This document shows positions 32,491 through 42,246 of a stretch of DNA of 64,000 bases, in pieces (the first letter of the stretch is position 1; each line of letters starts with the position of its first letter). The notes under the pieces were generated by a model. That model saw nothing but the letters and a program-made list of their open reading frames with translations. It was not told the DNA's origin and did no database searches. The position numbers were made by a program, and so were the translations under genes. Source of the DNA: Sugiyamaella lignohabitans (lineage: Eukaryota > Ascomycota > Dipodascomycetes > Dipodascales > Trichomonascaceae); NCBI RefSeq assembly GCF_001640025.1, contig NC_031673.1, forward strand, positions 1,426,001-1,490,000. The letters are read 5' to 3'.

Positions 32491-32497
32491 TATATAA
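32491..32497 (+). promoter_or_regulatory. TATA box of the orphan membrane-protein gene
   Basis: TATATAA is followed by a CT-rich initiator-like tract and then an ATG 189 nt downstream. The arrangement resembles a strong, regulated yeast promoter. Confidence 0.65.
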
Positions 32498-32685
32498 GGA
32501 GCCTGTTCCCACTGCTTTATCTCTTTTTTTTCTCTCTCTTCTCTCTATCTTAACAAAGTCTGTCTGATTCTGTGAGCAATTCTCAAGTCAATTCAAGCCT
32601 TTCGAAGATCATTTACGCCTGCGACCACTACTCTATTACTGTTTTTTTTTATTATTGTTTGTTGTTGTTATTGACTTTCGTCGCC

Positions 32686-33537
32686 ATGTGTGTCTCATTT
32701 CAATCTCTTTTGGATAAGATTGTTATGTTTACCACTACAACAATGTGTCTCTTATCTCAATATTTTAAGGATAAGATTAGAATGTTCTTCACTACTCAGG
32801 TGGTTGTTGTGATTGTCTTTGTTATCTTTTTGGCTCTTTACGTTGAGCTTCACCCTGAACTTGATCCCAGTTACTCCAGAAAACCAATGGTCAGAGAAGA
32901 GATTGAAGAGGTTATTCACTCCCAGGAACCTGAGTCTGTCTCTATGAGGGTCAAGGTTGCTACCAAAGTTGTTGAAGGTATTTGTGCTGCCTCTCTGGCT
33001 TTTCCTCCCCCTAGTTTCGTGGCTTCCAAGTTCCAACAGGCCATCGATTCAGTTAAAGATGATATCAAGATGGCCAAGGAGCCTCTAGTTGTCTCAATGC
33101 CTGACTTGTCTGATGATTACATCAATATTCCAGTTATTCAAATTCAGAAACATGAATCAAGGATACACAAGAAATGGGTCAAATTTACAAAGGTTTTTGG
33201 AAAGTCTTCTACTAAACAGCCATCGACCTCTAATGTATTTCAAGAGGTATCAATCCAGAACTTGGACCCAGCCGGCATGTCGCCTTTACAGACACCGGTA
33301 ATTCCTAAGAAGAGAAATCCAGTCAAGAAGTTATTCCGAAAGTTCAAACACAGAGGACATCAGGACCACCAGGAACCTACTACCGATGGAACCATTACAC
33401 CTGCCCTCACACCAGAAAAGGAAGTCAAGCCATCATGGAACCCTTTCAAGAAGTCTAAAATCTCTTCTACTGGTAAAGAGAAATCAAAGAAACTTCGGCA
33501 CTTGTTTCGAAAACCATCATCCAAAGTTGAACACTAG
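32686..33537 (+). CDS. Orphan single-pass membrane protein with basic tail
   Basis: A 283-residue frame read from the first ATG in frame; the frame is open upstream to 32572 but has no ATG there. A hydrophobic helix (VVVVIVFVIFLALYVEL) lies at about residues 37-54, near the N-terminus. The rest is soluble, with a Pro/Ser-containing middle. The C-terminal third has three spaced basic-aromatic motifs: KKLFRKFK, WNPFKKSK and KKLRHLFRKP. These repeats could bind acidic lipids or nucleic acid. I do not recognise the family. Strong promoter signals precede it, but it has no GC-rich element after its stop, unlike most genes here. Confidence 0.65.
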   Translation: MCVSFQSLLDKIVMFTTTTMCLLSQYFKDKIRMFFTTQVVVVIVFVIFLALYVELHPELDPSYSRKPMVREEIEEVIHSQEPESVSMRVKVATKVVEGICAASLAFPPPSFVASKFQQAIDSVKDDIKMAKEPLVVSMPDLSDDYINIPVIQIQKHESRIHKKWVKFTKVFGKSSTKQPSTSNVFQEVSIQNLDPAGMSPLQTPVIPKKRNPVKKLFRKFKHRGHQDHQEPTTDGTITPALTPEKEVKPSWNPFKKSKISSTGKEKSKKLRHLFRKPSSKVEH

Positions 33538-35848
33538 TTCAACATCAACACTACATTGAATCAAGACAAGAACCAATCATCCAATTCAGACGGCATTACT
33601 ATTCTTCATTAATTTGGCATTTACCCAGGTCACTCTAGTTCGACTGTTGGGCAACCCCACCGCTGGCATCCTTACTGCTCATCCCTCTTGGCTTGCTGAG
33701 CAGTGGACGAACTCAGGACACCGACTTACACCTTACCCCCAAGACTAGGCCAGGCGCGACGTGGTATCCAGTCTGCGACAGCCTAGATCTAGTATGGCAC
33801 CCCGAGTCATACTCTGATGTTGAGTCCTCTTTCCGTCCAAAGTTCATCCCCATTTAGGATCACAGTGATCTCATTTCCCAATTGGAGTTTTTTCTACCAT
33901 GATTCCCATGTATCGGCTGTACCATCTCGACCTCTGACAGGCAATCCCCGCTACTCTTAGTTCTGAGGACTGATTTCAGTAACATTAGTAGCTTGGTATT
34001 GGCCCCCGGGCCATACCTAGAAGATTTATCCAATCTTCAAGTCCTGTCTATTTGAGTGGTACACGCTGGTCTTCCATTGGAATGGTAGTTATTCCTCACA
34101 GGACACTAATGGTTGCCTTTAACTTGCATGGACCTTTTCAGAACTAGAGTCACACTGGGCCCTTCCATCCTCCACCGTCATAACACTATTGGTTCTTCTA
34201 ATTAATTCTATATCTCTATTTGTAATAATCTTAACTTTACATGTCTTGAATTTTTCTTATCTCTATTACTACTTTGCCGACTCCTTGTTTAGATTTTGGA
34301 GATACTTTGTCCAGCCAGATTCTTTCTATATTCTCTTAATATCCTATACTACTATATATAATCATTTTCACAACAGACGAACATTTAGTAGAGATAATTT
34401 TTCACTTGATTTCTTTTAATTATAAGAGAAACCAGGTTGACATGTAGCGCATTACTGTGTATAGGATGGAGTACCTTCTGGCTAGGCATTGTATTTGTGA
34501 ATACATTGGTAAACCTAAAGTCTTAACAGAGAAACAGTAATCGTAAAACATCGGCATGATACTTCACTTAAATAAGTGTATCGCTCAAGAGCTACAGTCC
34601 CGTAGTCAATCTCTTAAAGTTCTAGACTATAGATGCTCATTTACTATAATCTTTTTTCCTCGAAGGTAGCTTTTTATTGTCCAATACGTCTGAGCCCAAT
34701 GTCATCCTGGTTTGGCAGATGCTAATAAGCTGGTAATGACGATTGGGGCCAGTTCTCGAAGTTTATGGTCCTGTATTTTGGTGGAGAATATTTTCACCAA
34801 TACCTCTATCGGTTCCGGAATATCTGAATGAAACTGTTTCGGCTTCTTTGCAAATTAGAAGCTCCCAGTACTACCTTTACATTCGTCATGTCTTAATGGG
34901 TCGACCAAGAGAGATTATGAGATTTCTGATCATTTAGTCTTGTCTAAGAGCTGATACTGGGGACAAACAGCCTTGGAGTACTCTTGATTGATTTTAATCT
35001 TTTCTAGGCTGTAACCTTTACTTTCGCGTAATTGAAGGTGTCGTTTCTTGGAATCCGAACTTGAGTAAATGTGGATTACTCCAGTTTATCAGTTGTCAAG
35101 TACGTTGAACCGAGAACCAATCTATCAGAGGCATTTGCCCCAAGTTTTGCTAAGTAGCTGACTGTTAGTGTCCTCTTGTAATATTATCGTTCACCTGCCG
35201 TCCAAGATCTCAATGACGGGGTCAGGACGGCAGTGAAGATAGTGGTGATGCGGTGATCTGTTAAGAATTCCAGTGTGGATAGTCACATATCTCAGATCAC
35301 ATCTCAGTATATTTTCCTATCTATCGTAGGACTGGTTGCCGTGTGGGTTGAGAAAGATGTATACCCAAGTGTGGGCATGATCAGGTACAGTCCTTGCATT
35401 GAGAGTGTCATGTGCCGTGAAGCGATGCATTGTTGAAGGCACTGTGGACATCAATTTCGAACCAAGAATGGAATCATTCAATGGTTTGTTTAATTCAGCT
35501 CAACCTCGTGACTTTCCGTACTGGATTTGGCTACAGCATGTGAACCGATTTACATGATGAAAATATACAACCGCTATACAGAGGAATCATTAGTAAACAA
35601 GCTTAAGTGAATGGTTGACTAAGATAGTTATTAAATCTGTAAACAAGGCATATACCGAGACTCCATTTCTGCTATGAAATGAAGAGGCTAATATAAAAGC
35701 TAGAGGAAATAAGAATATTCGAAATCTTGCACTTTCACTCAGTAATAAGTTGAGCCGCATGAGCCGCTTCACCACCCAAGAATCATTAACATATGGCGAA
35801 CAGTAGTGAATGAAATCCTGACCAAGATATATTTATTTATTTATTAGG
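33538..35848. other. Gene-free region before SSU72
   Basis: About 2.3 kb with no supportable gene and no GC-rich element. The first 650 bp are less AT-rich than the rest and may contain decayed sequence or a structured RNA; I could not match either. A small AT-rich frame at 34189-34419 lacks an ATG. Confidence 0.45.
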
Positions 35849-36498
35849 ATGCCTAGCGAGGTAGCATTTTGCACCGTGTGTGCATCGAATAACAATCGTT
35901 CTATGGAGGCTCATAAGCTCCTTAAAGAGAATGGATTCAAAGTCTCGTCGTTTGGCACGGGTTCAGCAGTCAGGTTGCCTGGTGCTAGTATAGATAGCCC
36001 AATTATTTATTCGTTTGGAACAGCATACAGTTTCATGTTGAAAGACCTGGAGGAGAGAGATCGCCGATTGTAAGTGCAAGCAGCCAAATTTCTGGCACAC
36101 TCTGACAATGCAAATGGGATGACTAACTTAATAGATACACTTCTAATGGAGTACTACAAATGCTCGACAGGAATACTAAAATCAAAGACCATCCAGAAAG
36201 ATGGCAAGAACATGATCAAGTATTTGACGTGGTTTTTACATGCGAAGAGCGTTGCTTTGATGCTGTGTGCTTAGACCTACTGAATCGAGGGGGGAAGCTG
36301 AACAGAATGGTCCATGTGATAAATGTGGATATCAAGGATAACCATGAACAAGCTAGGGTTGGCGGTCAGGGTATACTGACATTGGCTGGCTTGCTACAAA
36401 ATTGCTCTGATCTCGATACAGAGGCTATGGACATAATTGCTGATTGGCAAGAAAAGAATAAAAATCTGCCAATATTGTATCAAGTATGCTATTTTTAA
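35849..36498 (+). CDS. SSU72: RNA polymerase II CTD phosphatase SSU72
   Basis: This Ser5/Ser7 CTD phosphatase of the cleavage/polyadenylation factor couples 3'-end formation to termination. Exon 1 (35849-36069) joins exon 2 (36135-36498) in phase 2, giving 194 residues (S. cerevisiae Ssu72 is 206). The junction reads [17 protein letters not shown], a hallmark of the family. The catalytic CX5R loop is Cys11 to Arg17 (CASNNNR) right after the N-terminal strand. [20 protein letters not shown] and [13 protein letters not shown] are intact, the latter including the conserved Asp-loop. The C-terminus is short. Without splicing, the protein would stop at codon 76. It converges on PUS3 with only 197 bp between stops. 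Confidence 0.96.
36070..36134 (+). other. SSU72 intron (65 nt)
   Basis: It has GTAAGT (36070-36075), the branch box GACTAAC (36121-36127) and TTAATAG at the 3' end. It contains no GC-rich element. The first in-frame stop lies within the 5' splice site itself. Confidence 0.94.
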
Positions 36499-36695
36499 TG
36501 TATATTAAATAAAAACTAAATTAAACGACATTCTTAAGCCTCTCTAATCCACTGAGGCGTGTACTACATAAGTATCTTATTCACTTCCAACTGACAGTGC
36601 TAGGTGGCATGCTACGAATTAGATATCAGGACCATACCATGAGCAGAGAGATCGAATAGAGCTCTGACAACGAAACTCGAACTTCTAAGTTAGTT

Positions 36696-38204
36696 TCAAG
36701 TCTGTTTCTTTTTCTTTTCACGCCAGCGAGCATTGACTACCTCAGGAGTTTCAAGAAGCTCACGCTTGTGAACAGGGCGGTAGTTGGTAATGGGCTTGCC
36801 ATAGCCCTGGCCAGTATTTACACGGGTCTTTTTCTGCTGCCGGTACTCAGAGATAGCTGGGCCAAATGCGTCGGTATGGACGATATCTCGTAGAGTTTCT
36901 GCCATACATGATTTCATCCAGTACTCGTGCTTCAAGTTGAATGCTGAGTTGTACAGGTTTTCGAGAGACTCTTGGCTTTTGAGTGATACCCATTCCATAT
37001 TGTTGGGGAATCCACAATCATAAAGAACTAATGGATAGTCAGCTGCCATCTCATATACGGGACGGCGAGGCATCTTAGTAATGTCCAAAAGATCTGACAC
37101 AATGGAAGGAGCTTCTAATCCTTGGCCAACTAAGAACAAAACAGCCATCATAGATCGGACCTGGTGCCAGAGAAAAGCTGTACCCCGTAAATTGAAGTAG
37201 TACGCATTCTCATGGTTGTTGACATCTCGTTCGATAGACGACTGAATCATTTCTCTCTCAAAATTGGTAATTTGTTTCGATGCATCTACTTTACAAAAGT
37301 TTCTAAAGTCATGCTTGCCAAGGAATAGTTTGGCGGCTTCTTGCATTCTATCAATATTGAGATCTGGTCGAGGATAGAAGTAATATCGATAGTGACGATA
37401 AGTGCAACTGAATCTGGCATCAAAACCAGGAGGAGGACGTAAACATATCTCGTATGCTATGATATCATTAGGGAGATGGCTATTTAGCATTCGAAGATAA
37501 TCAAGCTCTCTAGAGTCATTAGCAGGGTCTTGCTGTTCTTCGACTGACAGAACAGATCTCACTCGTAGTGATATAACCTGTCGCATTGCACTAACACCTT
37601 TATCAGTTCTTCCACATCGACTGAAATCACAGTCTGCCGTGTCCAAAGAAGGCACAATTCGTGTTCTCTGGAAAGCTTTAAGAATTTCCAGTTCTACAGT
37701 GGGGACGTCTGGAGTAGCTTGGATAGCCAATCCGTTGTAGTTCCAACCGAGATATGCAAATCGAATAGCGACTTTTCTAGTAGTGAATTTGGAGAAATCC
37801 ATTTCTTTCTTCTTTTTCTGTTTAGGTGCTTTAGGGGATTCATTAGAGGTGGATGAAGATGCAATGATAGAGGGAGAGGAAGTAGCAGGAGGTAGATTAG
37901 TTGAAGACTCAGCTGACGGACTGAGTGAGGATTTTTGTACGCTGCCATTTGATTGAGTCAGATCTTCAGATGCAACATTATATTTTGTATCAGATGGAAT
38001 CAGACAGGACTCTAAACTCTGAATTCTCTTGATTAAATCATCTTTTGTCCAGTTTGAATAGTCGGGAGGCAGCTGCTGCACCATGTTAATCTGGCTGAAA
38101 TAGCGCTTGCGAATAAATTCTGGCCGCACTTTTGTCTTCACGTGAACTTTCAAGCTTAATCGCCAAGATATATCAAATCTAGAAATAGAACGAAAGTGTT
38201 TCAT
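36696..38204 (-). CDS. PUS3: tRNA pseudouridine synthase 3 (Deg1)
   Basis: A TruA-family enzyme that makes pseudouridine at tRNA positions 38 and 39. The 502-residue frame contains RKVAIRFAYLGWNYNGLAIQ, the catalytic Asp201 in SRCGRTDKGVSAM, the RHYRYYF strand, LFLGKHDFRNFCK and GTAFLWHQVRSMM. These are the full set of TruA landmarks, and the wording is Pus3-like rather than Pus1-like. The first 41 residues before a second in-frame ATG (38081) are Arg/Lys-rich without acids until late, resembling a mitochondrial presequence. Alternative starts could give mitochondrial and cytosolic/nuclear forms. It shares a 219-bp divergent promoter with SPB4. Confidence 0.95.
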   Translation of the reverse strand: MKHFRSISRFDISWRLSLKVHVKTKVRPEFIRKRYFSQINMVQQLPPDYSNWTKDDLIKRIQSLESCLIPSDTKYNVASEDLTQSNGSVQKSSLSPSAESSTNLPPATSSPSIIASSSTSNESPKAPKQKKKKEMDFSKFTTRKVAIRFAYLGWNYNGLAIQATPDVPTVELEILKAFQRTRIVPSLDTADCDFSRCGRTDKGVSAMRQVISLRVRSVLSVEEQQDPANDSRELDYLRMLNSHLPNDIIAYEICLRPPPGFDARFSCTYRHYRYYFYPRPDLNIDRMQEAAKLFLGKHDFRNFCKVDASKQITNFEREMIQSSIERDVNNHENAYYFNLRGTAFLWHQVRSMMAVLFLVGQGLEAPSIVSDLLDITKMPRRPVYEMAADYPLVLYDCGFPNNMEWVSLKSQESLENLYNSAFNLKHEYWMKSCMAETLRDIVHTDAFGPAISEYRQQKKTRVNTGQGYGKPITNYRPVHKRELLETPEVVNARWREKKKKQT

Positions 38205-38423
38205 TCATTCCAGACCAACCCAGTAGTCAACGAAACAGTAGAGATCAAGAGATAAGATAACAATTTTTCATGTGTCGATCTGTGCATTTTCTGATATCAA
38301 AAAATATTTCAGCCGTCTGAACATGAATTTGTTTGCGACAAATATTTAACCAATATTTGTAAGAGTAGACTTTGGATCTCGTAGAATATCTTATCCGGTG
38401 ATTTATCGGTCGACACAGAAGAT
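38205..38423. promoter_or_regulatory. Compact divergent promoter of PUS3 and SPB4
   Basis: These 219 bp separate the start codons of two RNA-modification/ribosome genes. The region is AT-rich; ATTTATCG- and ATTTAACC-type words occur but no clear TATA box stands out. Confidence 0.5.
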
Positions 38424-40280
38424 ATGTCTGATAAATCAACACTGTCTTCCAGAAAATGGGTCGATTTAGACCCACAGTTAACGCCGTGGGTGCTCGAAGC
38501 AGTTCATAATCTAGGTTTTACACAAATGACCCCAGTTCAAGCATCGGTCATCCCTTTATTCTCTGCTAATAAAGATGTTGTTGTCGAAGCAGTTACAGGT
38601 TCTGGCAAAACGCTGTCATTTATCATTCCTGTGATTGAAAGAGTTTTGAAATTGGACCCTCTCTTACAGGGAGAAACTAATGCCATTATTGTATCTCCGA
38701 CGAGAGAACTGGCTGAACAGATATACCGTGTTCTCGAGTCTATCTTGGATCTTTCTAATGGTTTAGACTCTGTTGAAGAGAAGAAACAGAAAAAAAAGAC
38801 TCGTCCTGTGAGATCTCAACTTTTGATCGGAGGAAGCACACCGACCCACGCTGATTTAAAGATATTTACTCAGAGAAGACCGCATATTTTGGTAGCTACC
38901 CCCGGTAGACTGGTGGAACTACTGAGCTCAAACTCGGTACGAACCAAGGCAGTTGACTGTTTGGTGTTTGATGAAGCTGATAGACTGTTGGATCTAGGAT
39001 TCGACACAGCTATCAGTCAAATACTCGGTTATCTACCTAAACAGAAGAGAGTGGGTCTATTCTCAGCTACCATTAGTGAAGCTGTTTCAGAAATGGTCCG
39101 AATTGGTATGAGGAATCCAGTAAAAATTGTGGTACGAGCTGGAAAGAATCAATCCAAGACTCCGACGTCTTTAGGCATTTCATACACAGTGGTTAAAAGT
39201 CCCAAGGACAAGATCCCACTGCTTCTCGACATTCTACGGAAATACCACTATAAAAAGGCTATCGTTTACTTCCCTACATGCACCAGTGTTACTTTTTTCT
39301 ACTCATTAATAACATTTCTAGAAGAAGAGCGACGGAAATCTGTCGGAAGTAGCAATGATGACCTCCCACTGCCAATGCTGTGTTCATTACACGGAAAACT
39401 TCCACCAGGACCACGTCATAAAACACTAGAGAAGTTTACAAATAGCATTGATCAAGCAATTCTGTTAACTACAGATGTAGCTGCCCGTGGTTTAGACATC
39501 CCTGGTGTGGACCTTGTTATTCAGTTAGATCCCCCTACTGATCCTAATGTGTTTTTGCATCGAGCTGGTAGAGCCGGACGTCTGGGCAGACAAGGCAGTG
39601 GTATTGTGTTTTTGAATGAAGGTCGTGAAGAGGACTATGTTGACTTCTTGAGCGTGCGAAAAGTACAAATGGTAGAAGAAGAGCATAACGAGATCCCCAC
39701 AGATTATGATATGTCCCTGGTGAGAACGTGGCTGCTTGAAGACCGTGCACGACATGACCTCGCATTAAGATCATACCTTTCGTACATCCGATTCTACACC
39801 AAGCATACAGCCACGTCCATATTTCGACTGGCCAATCTCGATTTAGTCGAATTGGCACGATCCCATCACCTTCTCAGGCTTCCCAAGATGCCAGAACTAA
39901 AAGCATTGCCCGAAGACCAGCTTCCCAAAGATGGCTGGTTGGGAGAGCAAATAGACATGAGCGAATACAAATACGCCAACCCTCAAAGAGAAAAGGCGAG
40001 ACTCGAGGAATTGCAAAAGCAGGAAACCAATAAACCGGCCAGAACTAAAGACATTGTGAAGAAGAGCAATAAAGCATGGTCCGGCAAGCTGGAGAGAAAG
40101 GAACTGGCGTCCGAGAGGCGCGAGAAACGCAAAAACAGGCAAATCGCCAAAAAAGCAGCCACCATCGGAGACGGCGACTCGGATTCGGACAGCGGAGCCG
40201 AGGTCGACTGGAAAGAAATGGTCCAACAGAAGAAAAAGCAGAAAACCAACAACGGCATCTCCGCCTTCGACGACCTGTAA
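38424..40280 (+). CDS. SPB4: ATP-dependent RNA helicase SPB4
   Basis: A nucleolar DEAD-box helicase of late 60S pre-ribosome maturation. The 618-residue frame (S. cerevisiae Spb4 is 606) shows the Q motif GFTQMTPVQASVIP, Walker A TGSGKT near residues 57-62, PTRELAEQ, TPGR, DEAD at 183-186, SAT near 214, and HRAGRAGRLGR from residue 379. The Spb4-type C-terminal extension includes DLALRSYLSYIRFYTKH and a Lys/Arg-rich tail ending in an acidic DSDSDSGAEVDWKEM stretch. CTG codons fall on the invariant Leu of GSGKTL and DEADRL, so CUG is Leu in this organism. No intron. It converges on ULA1. Confidence 0.97.
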   Translation: MSDKSTLSSRKWVDLDPQLTPWVLEAVHNLGFTQMTPVQASVIPLFSANKDVVVEAVTGSGKTLSFIIPVIERVLKLDPLLQGETNAIIVSPTRELAEQIYRVLESILDLSNGLDSVEEKKQKKKTRPVRSQLLIGGSTPTHADLKIFTQRRPHILVATPGRLVELLSSNSVRTKAVDCLVFDEADRLLDLGFDTAISQILGYLPKQKRVGLFSATISEAVSEMVRIGMRNPVKIVVRAGKNQSKTPTSLGISYTVVKSPKDKIPLLLDILRKYHYKKAIVYFPTCTSVTFFYSLITFLEEERRKSVGSSNDDLPLPMLCSLHGKLPPGPRHKTLEKFTNSIDQAILLTTDVAARGLDIPGVDLVIQLDPPTDPNVFLHRAGRAGRLGRQGSGIVFLNEGREEDYVDFLSVRKVQMVEEEHNEIPTDYDMSLVRTWLLEDRARHDLALRSYLSYIRFYTKHTATSIFRLANLDLVELARSHHLLRLPKMPELKALPEDQLPKDGWLGEQIDMSEYKYANPQREKARLEELQKQETNKPARTKDIVKKSNKAWSGKLERKELASERREKRKNRQIAKKAATIGDGDSDSDSGAEVDWKEMVQQKKKQKTNNGISAFDDL

Positions 40281-40306
40281 ACAATAAATTTTTCTTTGTC
40301 AGACCT

Positions 40307-40359
40307 GCCTCCGGCGGCTGGGGCGCTGCCCCAGACCCCGTTGTGCTCGCTTCGCGAGC
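40307..40359 (+). repeat. GC-rich element, half copy, GCTCGC-hairpin type
   Basis: It lies 27 nt past the SPB4 stop and is sense to SPB4. It is nearly identical to the copy at 1044, including the GTTGTGCTCGCTTCGCGAGC end. Confidence 0.9.
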
Positions 40360-40413
40360 ATCCTCCACACCCTTCGTGAACTTTCTGAAGAAAATGCCTT
40401 ACCCGCAGACGCC

Positions 40414-40473
40414 CGACTCGAGCGAAGCGAGAGGAGCAGCGGGGTCTGGGGCGGAGCCCCAGCCGCCGGAGGC
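40414..40473 (-). repeat. GC-rich element, half copy
   Basis: It lies 34 nt past the ULA1 stop and is sense to ULA1. With the SPB4 half copy it makes a composite inverted pair built from two different hairpin types. Confidence 0.9.
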
Positions 40474-40506
40474 GAGCGTGTCGTGAGAATAAATAAGATT
40501 AAACTA

Positions 40507-42246
40507 CTACAAGTAGAAGGTGCCGATGCGACTGGTGATGCCGTCGTAGACGAGGGTGTTGTTGAGGGGTACGTACTGGTGGGTGATGATTTTGATGGCT
40601 TCCTGGGCTCCGATACCGCCCATGAAGGACGCTGAGTTGTAGAGCTCGCCGGCTGCTCGAAGTATCTCGTTCAAGACGTCAGTGGACTTGGTGATGGCAT
40701 CGGTAGGTGTGTTAGAGAGCTGAGAAGTGACAGCGTTGAGTTGCTCAGTTAGGTCTTCGTCTCCAGAAGGTGGAGATGTGTTGCTCGTGCTTTCCAGGAA
40801 CAGTTTATAGGCACGGATCGCGAGGTAGATGTGCAGGTCGTCTGGGTCTATGGATTGGGTATCGATACCCGCTGTAGCGTATTCTAGAGGACTTCCTGAG
40901 ACGACGCGAATATATCGGGCGTTCTTACAGAATGTGGTAATGTACTCGTCGGACAGGTGTAGCAGGTTGTTTTCGTGCTCGGTGGGTGAACTAGTCCACA
41001 GATTAGTAATAATAGATCGGATCTCGGCAATATCTAATTCTGATTTGTCGCGATACACTTGTTGAAGGGCAACAAACCAGTCGGTGCTGGATTTCATGTC
41101 AGGAAGCACGCCTGTAAGTGGTAATTGTCGGCGTGGTTTGCCGTCGACATCAGGCTGTTCATAGAAAATGCGCACTGCCGCTGCTACAGTCCAGAATGGC
41201 GACTTGTTGAACTCTGACGTGGTCTTGGCGTCGTATAAGACTCTTTTGAGCTCAGAAGGCAGTGTTTGAGACGACTGGAAGAGTTTGTATACAGAAGCGA
41301 CGGCCTCTTCGAAATTTTCATAGTCAGGAGCAGTAGCTGTATCGGCTCTGTTTCGAGCAATGTCCATTATAAACTTTTTAAAGTTGCTTTTCTCTTCGTA
41401 TGATGAAGGGGGGGTGATGTGGATCTTGTTCCATTCGTCAAGGGCATTGATTAGTATGACGATGAACGGGATATGGTCAATTTCTACCGAAGTGAATTTG
41501 TCCAAGTCCTGATATTTCTTGGCATGCTCGACAAGTTCTGGCCATGGACTGTCCACTCTCAAATCAACGAGCGAGTCTGGATGTGTTTCGACGATTTCAT
41601 GGCTTGGAGCAAGACATAACCGCAAGTATCCGTAGAACCCAATTGAATCAACCACAATCAACGGGATGTTCAATTGACGCAACTCTGAATTCAATATCAT
41701 TAAATGGCTGGGACCCAGCCCAGAAGCAACTATAAGATTGAATTGTGAGAGATTCAAGTCTTTGATTTCTATACTGTTGCTGTTGTTGTTCGACACTGAT
41801 GTACATGTGATATCAGGGTTGAGCTCGTTCAATAATGGTACAACACAGTCAGATTTTCGTTTACCAACATCGCCATCTCCATTCAAAAAAAAGTTTGTCT
41901 GTACATCCTCGTCAGTCACCAAACTGTCATCGAGAACTGTCAATCGGCCGATACCAGCGAGGATCAGGTTCTTAGCCACCTCGCAACCCGTGGCAGAGGC
42001 ACCAATCAGCAGCACATGGCTATCTTGCAGAGCCTGCTGTCCAGAACTAGCCCATAAACGCAATTGCCGATCATACTTCTGTTCATTGTGAGTCGGAATC
42101 ACCGACGACGATGAAATATTTCCTTTAGATCCCACACCTGGCTCGACAACATGACCAGAGTTAGCGAGACTGCCCAAGGTCATCTCTGCTTTTGTATCAA
42201 GCACTTTTTGTTTCTTTGCTCTGTACGACTCAGAGTCCTCGTCCAT
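40507..42246 (-). CDS. ULA1: NEDD8-activating enzyme regulatory subunit ULA1
   Basis: The APP-BP1/NAE1 half of the E1 that activates Rub1/NEDD8; it pairs with Uba3. The 579-residue frame opens its ThiF/adenylation fold with EQKYDRQLRLWASSGQQAL, the nucleotide-fold GASATGCEVAKNLILAGIG and DDSLVTDEDVQTNFFL. It lacks a catalytic cysteine region of the UBA3/UBA2 type and closes with GGIGAQEAIKIITHQYVPLNNTLVYDGI. The closing segment and the long helical insert identify ULA1/NAE1 rather than the SUMO-E1 subunit Aos1, which is about 350 residues. It is longer than S. cerevisiae Ula1 (462) and closer to human NAE1 (534). Confidence 0.92.
   Translation of the reverse strand: MDEDSESYRAKKQKVLDTKAEMTLGSLANSGHVVEPGVGSKGNISSSSVIPTHNEQKYDRQLRLWASSGQQALQDSHVLLIGASATGCEVAKNLILAGIGRLTVLDDSLVTDEDVQTNFFLNGDGDVGKRKSDCVVPLLNELNPDITCTSVSNNNSNSIEIKDLNLSQFNLIVASGLGPSHLMILNSELRQLNIPLIVVDSIGFYGYLRLCLAPSHEIVETHPDSLVDLRVDSPWPELVEHAKKYQDLDKFTSVEIDHIPFIVILINALDEWNKIHITPPSSYEEKSNFKKFIMDIARNRADTATAPDYENFEEAVASVYKLFQSSQTLPSELKRVLYDAKTTSEFNKSPFWTVAAAVRIFYEQPDVDGKPRRQLPLTGVLPDMKSSTDWFVALQQVYRDKSELDIAEIRSIITNLWTSSPTEHENNLLHLSDEYITTFCKNARYIRVVSGSPLEYATAGIDTQSIDPDDLHIYLAIRAYKLFLESTSNTSPPSGDEDLTEQLNAVTSQLSNTPTDAITKSTDVLNEILRAAGELYNSASFMGGIGAQEAIKIITHQYVPLNNTLVYDGITSRIGTFYL

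Larger units (their letters stand above)
30774..32685. other. Intergenic region between DEP1 and the orphan membrane-protein gene
   Basis: The left part holds the DEP1 promoter and two half GC-rich elements. A GC-rich patch at about 31180-31290 has no convincing coding frame. The right part contains tandem promoter-like repeats (32067-32362), a TATA box (32491) and a pyrimidine-rich tract (about 32520-32552), all on the strand of the gene that follows. Confidence 0.55.

Noticed and set aside
34189..34419. Hydrophobic 76-codon frame
   Set aside because: It has no ATG and is AT-rich; the Phe/Tyr/Ile/Leu composition is what AT-rich non-coding DNA gives.
35080..35150. Possible tRNA (GGTTCAACG on the minus strand)
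   Set aside because: No matching A box or acceptor-stem pairing at the right distance.
36074..36274. 66-codon frame overlapping the SSU72 intron
   Set aside because: It is an out-of-frame reading of the intron and exon 2; the spliced SSU72 product accounts for the sequence.
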